DNA of 11,267 bases from Aquificaceae bacterium. GTDB lineage: Bacteria > Aquificota > Aquificia > Aquificales > Aquificaceae. The notes below the pieces were generated by a model that was not told where the DNA came from, searched no databases, and saw only the letters and a program-made list of their open reading frames with translations. Within the stretch, counting starts at the first letter, position 1; every line of letters starts with the position of its first letter. This document shows, in pieces, positions 6,489-11,267 of the stretch. Made by a program: the position numbers and the translations under genes. The stretch lies in contig WFOY01000092.1 in NCBI GenBank assembly GCA_015487835.1, positions 1 through 11,267 of the forward strand, in the 5' to 3' direction.

Positions 6489-7321
6489 TTCCCGAACAAC
6501 CTTCCCAGGAGGACGTCCCAGAAGCTCCTCCTTCTGGCCTTTATACCCAGCTTCATGTTAGAGAGGATATTATACACGTCGGTGGTGAAACCTCTCTCGA
6601 AGGGGTCCTGGTCTATTATCTTCCTTATCAGGTTCTTCCTGTACCTTATGGTCCCGAGGAAGTCCACCCTTGCCTTGGTGAACCTGTCGGTGAGAAGTCT
6701 TATGCTCTCGTAAACCTTCCTACCCTCCTCCTCACCCTCCACCTTGTTGACCACCAGGTAGAAGTTCTCCAGGCCACTTTCTTTGTTCACCACCTTTATC
6801 AGGGCGTAAGCGTCGGCAACGGCGGTGGGCTCCGGGGTCGTCAGGATGAGGGGGTGGTCGACGGCGGAGACCACGGCTAAGGTGTCCTCGTGGATCCCAG
6901 GAGGTGTGTCGAATATGACGAAGTCGTAGCTACCCTCCGAAAGCTCCTGGAGCCTCCTTATCAGGCTGAGTACCTGGTCCTTGGGGAGCTTGGCGAGCTC
7001 AAGGATACCGTTCCCGCTGGATATGAAGTAGAGGTTGTCGCTCACCTTGACCAGTATGTCCTCGAAGCTGGCCTCACCGAAGAAGAAGTGGGTCAGGTTC
7101 TTTTTAGGGGTCAGCCCAAGCATAAGATGAACGTTGCTAAGACCCAGATCCGCGTCTATTATGAGGACCCTGTTCCCGGATTCTGATATGCACCTCCCTA
7201 AGTTTATCGACAGTATGGTCTTCCCGACACCACCCTTTCCGCTCGCGACCGCTATGTAACGGGTACCCTCCTGGGAACCCTCCCTATGCCTGAGGTGTAC
7301 CACCTGCTGATCTAAACTCAT
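6485..7321 (-). CDS. flhG: Flagellar number regulator FlhG (MinD-like ATPase)
   Basis: FlhG (also called FleN, YlxH or MinD2) is a membrane-cycling ATPase that limits flagellar number and stimulates the GTPase FlhF. The 278-residue protein has the deviant Walker A GKGGVGKT (28-35), switch I DADLGLSN (57-64) and switch II FDTPPG (137-142). An amphipathic C-terminal helix (FWDVLLGRLFGK, 267-278) resembles a membrane-targeting sequence. The N-terminus, DQQVVHLR (4-11), matches the FlhF-activating DQAxxLR helix apart from a one-residue offset. Keeping this helix requires the start at 7321, which overlaps flhF by 38 bp and has a good AGAGGAG ribosome site. No ATG, GTG or TTG alternative was seen before the Walker A. 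ParA and MinD are the alternatives, but the flhA-flhF context decides for FlhG. Confidence 0.95.
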   Translation of the reverse strand: MSLDQQVVHLRHREGSQEGTRYIAVASGKGGVGKTILSINLGRCISESGNRVLIIDADLGLSNVHLMLGLTPKKNLTHFFFGEASFEDILVKVSDNLYFISSGNGILELAKLPKDQVLSLIRRLQELSEGSYDFVIFDTPPGIHEDTLAVVSAVDHPLILTTPEPTAVADAYALIKVVNKESGLENFYLVVNKVEGEEEGRKVYESIRLLTDRFTKARVDFLGTIRYRKNLIRKIIDQDPFERGFTTDVYNILSNMKLGIKARRRSFWDVLLGRLFGK

Positions 7322-8414
7322 GACTCTCCTCTAAGATCAGGTCTGTAAGGTAGTCGTAGTTGGCCATAACTATGTCATCGGGGACGGTCTGGCCCGTTGT
7401 GAAGCAGAGAACAGGTAGCTTGGTCCTGTAGGCTACGTTTATCACGTTCCCCGGGTAGGAGGTCTCGTCCATCTTAGAGAAGATCAGCCCTCTGACTGGG
7501 AACATACCGAACTGCATTATGGCTTCGTACATGACCAGCTCCGAGAGGTTCGCACTCAGGGTGAGGTATATGTCGGCCTTTATGTTCTCGAGGAAGACCT
7601 TGAGCTCGTTCAGCCTGAACCTGTCGTGCTGGCTCCTCCCCGCGGTGTCAACGAGGATGAGATCTCTGTCGCTTAGCTCGTCAACGCTCTTCATCAGGTC
7701 CTTGGGGGTCTCGGCGATCTTGAAGGGGAGCTCCATAACGTTCACGAAGGATCTTAGCTGCTCGACGGCCCCGACCCTGTAGCTGTCCAAGGTTACAACA
7801 CCGACCCTCTTCCCGGCCTTTTTAAAGATGTAAGAGAGCTTGGCTATAGTGGTGGTCTTGCCGACACCCGTGGGCCCTATGAGTACCAGGATCCTTGAGG
7901 AGGACCCAAGGGCAGAGTTCCCCTCGAGAACTATACTCTTCTGGAGGCTGTTCCTGAGGGACTCCCTCACCTCCTCCTTGAAGTCGAGCATGCCGAGCTC
8001 TATATCGTAACCGCAGGCCTCCTCTATGATCCTCTTGGCTATCTCCTTCCTCACACCCTTGTAAACCATCCGGGACAGGACCCTCTTGGCCCTCAGGGAG
8101 AAGCCTTCACCGTAGTCGGAGACATCCTCTGTCTTTAGTTCTCTTACCGTTTTTGCTACCTCGTTTATCGATCTTCTGATCTTTTCGTCCCTCTCAAGGT
8201 CCTTTACCTCCTTTTCGACCATATCTTTGAAGTCCCCTTCCTCGGGTATCCCTACGGTTATCTCGAGGAGGGTTGTCTTGAAGAAGGGCAGAAAACCCCA
8301 CCTGTGTTTCTTAATTATCCTCGATGATAGGACGACCGCATTCTCACCGTAGGTCTTCTTCAGTTCCTCAACCGCCTCCTGAAGGGACCCCGCTATTATC
8401 TTTTCAGTCCTCAT
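7284..8414 (-). CDS. flhF: Flagellar placement GTPase FlhF
   Basis: FlhF is a signal-recognition-particle-type GTPase at the inner membrane that sets where, usually at a pole, the flagellar base is built. The 376-residue protein has the FlhF N-terminal B domain (about 1-100; start [23 protein letters not shown]) and a helical N domain (about 105-170). The GTPase G domain carries P-loop [10 protein letters not shown] (180-189), [12 protein letters not shown] (209-220), DTAGRS (256-261), SKMDET (313-318) and GQTVPDDI (341-348). The linker between B and N domains is short, as in compact bacterial versions. The ATG at 8414 overlaps the end of flhA by 11 bp and has AGGA about 8 nt upstream. Ffh and FtsY are the related alternatives, but the B domain, the absence of an M domain and the gene order indicate FlhF. 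Confidence 0.96.
   Translation of the reverse strand: MRTEKIIAGSLQEAVEELKKTYGENAVVLSSRIIKKHRWGFLPFFKTTLLEITVGIPEEGDFKDMVEKEVKDLERDEKIRRSINEVAKTVRELKTEDVSDYGEGFSLRAKRVLSRMVYKGVRKEIAKRIIEEACGYDIELGMLDFKEEVRESLRNSLQKSIVLEGNSALGSSSRILVLIGPTGVGKTTTIAKLSYIFKKAGKRVGVVTLDSYRVGAVEQLRSFVNVMELPFKIAETPKDLMKSVDELSDRDLILVDTAGRSQHDRFRLNELKVFLENIKADIYLTLSANLSELVMYEAIMQFGMFPVRGLIFSKMDETSYPGNVINVAYRTKLPVLCFTTGQTVPDDIVMANYDYLTDLILEESHEFRSAGGTPQA
7326..7332 (-). promoter_or_regulatory. Ribosome binding site fixing the flhG start
   Basis: Read on the - strand, AGAGGAG lies 4 nt before the ATG at 7321, entirely inside the flhF coding sequence. It is the clearest Shine-Dalgarno match I noted in the window and supports the overlapping start of flhG over any shorter version. 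Confidence 0.75.
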
Positions 8415-10452
8415 CTATTAATCCTAATATCTTCATGTTAACCTGCTTTTCAAGTTCATTGTAAGACAGGACCGCAAGCTGGTGTAGGTAAGGTTCTATG
8501 GCTCTCCTCACGTACCTCCTCAGGTTGGCTGATGTGAGAAGAACCGGCTGAGCTTGAAACTGAACGAACTTCTCCACCTCCTTGGATATCTTGTTCAGTA
8601 GCTTGCTGAGGATGAGGTCTATGAACTCGTCCTCCTTACCTTCGTTTATGAGGTGCATGAGCTTGGCCTCCACCTTAGGGGACAGGGCTATGGCGTAGAG
8701 CGTCCCGTCGGTCAGGTACATCCTGGTTATCCTCTTGGACAGGTTCTGGCGTACGTACTCGGTGAGGAGGTCAGGGTCCTTGGTCTGGTCTATGTAGTCG
8801 GCGAGGGTTTCGAGTATGGTGAGGAGGTCGTTAACGGGCACGCCCTCCCTGAGGAGGTTCTGGAGAACCCTGTGAACCACGGATATGGGTACCTGTTCAG
8901 GAACTATGTCCTTTACCACCTTGGGGTACTTCTTGGACAGCCTGTCTATTAGATCTATGACCTCGTTCCTCCCCAGGAGGTCGTGAAGGTTCCTCTTTAT
9001 GACCTCCGAGAGGTGCGTGATTATGGCCGTGCTTATGTCCACAACCATGTAGCCCTTCCTCTGGGCCTCCTCTTTTTTGTCCTCGGTGATCCAGTAGGCC
9101 TTCAGCTTGAAGGCTGGATCCTTTGTCTCTATGCCCTCCAAGGGTCCCCGGGCTGTCCCCAGGTCTACCGCCAGGTAGTACCCCGGCTTTATCTCGAAGG
9201 AGTCCACCTCTATACCCCTTATGAGGATCCTGTACTGGTCCGGCTGGAGCCTCAGGTTGTCCCTTATGTGGACCAGAGGGACTATGACCCCATACTCCTG
9301 GGCTATCTGCCTTCTCATGGTCCTTATCCTCTGGGGTATGTCGCCACCCTGGGACTCGTCTACGTAAGGTATGAGTCCGTATCCCACCTCCATAGTTATG
9401 GGGTCAGGCTGGGGGACTATCTCCTCCTCCTCGGCCTCCTTCCTCCTCTGCTCCTCCCTCTTCTGGTCCTCCACCATCTTTTCGAGCTCCCTTATCTGCC
9501 TCTCCCTCAGGGACCTCACCATGAGGTAGTAGATACCTCCCAGGATCCCAGCCATCAAGAAGAAGGGAACCTTGGGGAGACCGGGGATCATTCCTATGAA
9601 GATCAAGAGGCCCGAAGAGAAGAGGAGGGCCCTCGGCTCTTTAGAGAACTCCTCCGCTATTACGTTACCCACCTCCTCGGTGGAGGAGGCCTTGGTGGTT
9701 ATCAGACCTGCCGATGTGGATAGGATCAGAGCAGGTATCTGGGCCGCCAGACCTTCCCCAACCGTGAGCAGGGTATAGGTGTTCAGGGCGGACATGAAGT
9801 CCATACCCCTGAAGATTATCCCCACTATGAGCCCGCCCACCAGGCTGAGGAGCAGTATTAGGAGGGCGGCGATCGCGTCACCCCTTATGAACTTGCTCGC
9901 ACCGTCCATGGCACCGTAGAAGGAGGCCTCCCTCTCGAGCTGCTCCCTTCTCCTCCTCGCCTCCTCCTCGTTTATGATGCCTGCGTTCAGGTCCGCGTCT
10001 ATGCTCATCTGCTTTCCGGGCATGGCGTCCAAGGTGAACCTGGCGGCCACCTCCGAAATCCTCTCCGCTCCCCTCGTTATCACGATGAAGTTGATAACTA
10101 TGAATATCAGGAAGACAATGAGTCCCACCACCACGTCGCCACCCACCACGAACTTACCGAAGCCCTCTATTATATGCCCAGCGGCGTCCGTTCCTTCATG
10201 ACCGTAGAGGAGGATCCTCCTCGCCGCCGCTATGTTTAGGGAGAGCCTGAGGAGGGTTCCTATCAGGAGTATGGTGGGGAAGGAGGTGAGATCGAGGGGT
10301 GTCTTCACGAAGAAGGTCAGCACCAGAACCGCGAGGGAGAAGGTTATGCTCGTGGCAAGCAGTATGTCTAAGACGAAGGCCGGGATCGGGATTATTATGG
10401 CGCTGAGGATTATTACAAAAGCTAAAACTATCCAGCCTTCCCTGTACCTCAC
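8404..10452 (-). CDS. flhA: Flagellar type III export gate protein FlhA
   Basis: FlhA is the major membrane component of the flagellar export gate; its cytoplasmic domain docks chaperone-substrate complexes and helps use the proton gradient. The 682-residue protein has about eight hydrophobic segments before residue 312 (near 6-25, 28-49, 58-78, 101-126, 194-214, 235-254, 274-292 and 295-312). The FHIPEP signature [20 protein letters not shown] (136-155) lies in the conserved loop. A highly charged linker (about 315-345) leads to the cytoplasmic domain, with YGLIPYVD and later [15 protein letters not shown]. The length is normal. Virulence-type homologues (e.g. InvA) are ruled out by the flagellar neighbours. 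The GTG start at 10452 has no clear ribosome site and lies 23 bp from the divergent uvrC start, so the mRNA leader must be very short or the promoter lies inside uvrC. Confidence 0.97.
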   Translation of the reverse strand: MRYREGWIVLAFVIILSAIIIPIPAFVLDILLATSITFSLAVLVLTFFVKTPLDLTSFPTILLIGTLLRLSLNIAAARRILLYGHEGTDAAGHIIEGFGKFVVGGDVVVGLIVFLIFIVINFIVITRGAERISEVAARFTLDAMPGKQMSIDADLNAGIINEEEARRRREQLEREASFYGAMDGASKFIRGDAIAALLILLLSLVGGLIVGIIFRGMDFMSALNTYTLLTVGEGLAAQIPALILSTSAGLITTKASSTEEVGNVIAEEFSKEPRALLFSSGLLIFIGMIPGLPKVPFFLMAGILGGIYYLMVRSLRERQIRELEKMVEDQKREEQRRKEAEEEEIVPQPDPITMEVGYGLIPYVDESQGGDIPQRIRTMRRQIAQEYGVIVPLVHIRDNLRLQPDQYRILIRGIEVDSFEIKPGYYLAVDLGTARGPLEGIETKDPAFKLKAYWITEDKKEEAQRKGYMVVDISTAIITHLSEVIKRNLHDLLGRNEVIDLIDRLSKKYPKVVKDIVPEQVPISVVHRVLQNLLREGVPVNDLLTILETLADYIDQTKDPDLLTEYVRQNLSKRITRMYLTDGTLYAIALSPKVEAKLMHLINEGKEDEFIDLILSKLLNKISKEVEKFVQFQAQPVLLTSANLRRYVRRAIEPYLHQLAVLSYNELEKQVNMKILGLIDED

Positions 10453-10475
10453 CTAAACTAAATTTTAATACTGCG
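10453..10475. promoter_or_regulatory. 23-bp AT-rich divergent gap between flhA and uvrC
   Basis: Eighteen of the 23 bases are A or T, against GC-rich coding sequence on both sides. On the - strand TAAAAT (10467-10462) could be a -10 element for flhA, leaving a leader of only a few bases. On the + strand TTTAAT or TAATAC (within 10464-10471) would start uvrC transcription at about its ATG. No strong -35 hexamer was found for either. A promoter role is inferred from position and composition. Confidence 0.35.
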
Positions 10476-11267
10476 ATGGATCTCACAGCCAAGGTATCCT
10501 CCGCACCGGAGAAGTGTGGGGTTTACATCTTCAAGGGGAAGAAGAAACCCGTTTACATAGGAAAGGCTAAGAACATAAGGAAGCGGCTACTCCAGCACCT
10601 CAAGGCTTCTGAGAAGGACCCCAAGGAGGCTGCCATCCTGAAGGAGTCGGTGGACTTAGAGTGGATAGTTACGAGGAACGAGTTCGAGGCACTGGTTCTC
10701 GAAATAGACCTCATACAGACCCACAAGCCCAGGTTTAACGTGATGCACAGGCACGGTGGCGGTTACCCCCTAATCCTGATAACCAAGGACAGGTTCCCCA
10801 CCGTCAAGGTGGTGAGGGCCTCGGATAAGGAGGAGGGCTACCTCTTCGGTCCCTTCCTCCAAGCTGGGAAGGCCAAGAAGGTCAAGAAGCTGATCCACAG
10901 GATATTCAAGCTGAGAACCTGTGACCCCCTCCCTAAAAGGACTGAACCCTGCATGGACTACCACTTAGGATTATGCTCTGCCCCCTGCGTAGGGTACGTG
11001 TCCGAAGAGGATTACAGGTTAAGCGTTGAGGGAGCAAAGGCCCTCCTCTCAGGGGAAGTCTCTGAGGTCCTACCCAAGCTCTACGCCAGGATAGAGGACC
11101 TATCAAAGGAGATGCTCTTCGAAAAGTGTGCCCAGATAAGGGACCAGATAACCGCCTTGGAGAACATAGCTAAAGGGCAGGCGGTATCCGGGCTACCCTT
11201 CAGGTCTGCGGACCTCTTCTACTCTGTGGGCAGGCGGGTTGGTATGTTCCTGATAAGGTCCGGTAAG
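10476..11267 (+). CDS. uvrC: Excinuclease ABC subunit C, UvrC (3' end missing)
   Basis: UvrC makes both cuts flanking a DNA lesion after UvrA/UvrB recognition in nucleotide excision repair. The visible 264 codons cover the N-terminal half. The GIY-YIG nuclease domain has GVY (15-17), YIG (27-29), R37 in RKRL and the metal-binding E76 in EALVLEIDLI. Four cysteines (149, 159, 167, 171) follow within RTCDPLPKRTEPC and GLCSAPC; these correspond to the residues reported to hold a [4Fe-4S] cluster in E. coli UvrC. The UVR domain that pairs with UvrB appears around 207-232. Where most family members have a DDKSYPYI-like stretch, this one has RHGGGYPLI (92-100). The frame stays open to the last base. 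The second nuclease (RNase H-like) and helix-hairpin-helix domains lie beyond the edge. There is no ribosome site in front of the ATG. Confidence 0.95.
   Translation, partial: MDLTAKVSSAPEKCGVYIFKGKKKPVYIGKAKNIRKRLLQHLKASEKDPKEAAILKESVDLEWIVTRNEFEALVLEIDLIQTHKPRFNVMHRHGGGYPLILITKDRFPTVKVVRASDKEEGYLFGPFLQAGKAKKVKKLIHRIFKLRTCDPLPKRTEPCMDYHLGLCSAPCVGYVSEEDYRLSVEGAKALLSGEVSEVLPKLYARIEDLSKEMLFEKCAQIRDQITALENIAKGQAVSGLPFRSADLFYSVGRRVGMFLIRSGK

Noticed and set aside
6467..7186. Two + strand open frames opposite flhG
   Set aside because: Both are antisense to FlhG, which is confirmed by its Walker motifs, and neither shows a protein signature.
9415..9490. CT-rich, repeat-like stretch within flhA
   Set aside because: It encodes the Glu/Arg-rich charged linker between the membrane and cytoplasmic domains; GAG and AGG codons produce the low-complexity look.
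8983..9723. Long + strand open frame (246 codons) inside flhA
   Set aside because: It lies antisense to the well-supported FlhA protein. The Leu/Pro/Gly-rich product is what reversed FlhA codons give.

Overview
This is an ordinary, extremely gene-dense piece of a bacterial chromosome, probably from a thermophilic Aquificota. Three things point that way. Arginine is written almost only as AGG/AGA and isoleucine very often as ATA, with purine-rich coding strands, a pattern common in hyperthermophiles. The TrmD and FliA proteins closely resemble the Aquifex aeolicus proteins as I remember them, for example GYPVYTRP in TrmD and DYLRSLDFGSR in FliA. All junctions are compressed. By eye the GC content is in the mid-50s, higher than in Aquifex itself, so I do not name a genus. 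The first 18 bases are not genomic: they match the Tn5/Nextera mosaic end.

Layout, left to right. (1) The + strand carries the 3' end of deoC, then phoU, then an NtrY-type sensor kinase whose GTG start lies 1 bp after the phoU stop. (2) The - strand (about 4154 to 2666) carries mobB, a protein with three zinc ribbons and an unrecognised all-helical protein, each joined to the next by a 4-bp stop/start overlap. The last gene runs 34 bp into the kinase gene from the other side. (3) The + strand carries a Xer-type tyrosine recombinase followed with no gap by trmD. (4) The - strand (10452 to 5778) carries the flagellar genes flhA-flhF-flhG-fliA, all overlapping. fliA overlaps trmD tail to tail by 38 bp. 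(5) The + strand carries the first 264 codons of uvrC, running off the right edge.

The flagellar block combines the export gate (FlhA), the GTPase and ATPase that set flagellar position and number (FlhF, FlhG) and the late-flagellar sigma factor (FliA). The deoC/phoU/kinase group suggests phosphate sensing. xer-trmD and uvrC are housekeeping genes for chromosome and translation upkeep. There is no non-coding stretch longer than 23 bp, and I saw no tRNA, rRNA, CRISPR array, insertion sequence or intrinsic terminator. The least explained part is the mobB/zinc-ribbon/helical-protein trio. I see no strong case for a wholly new system.
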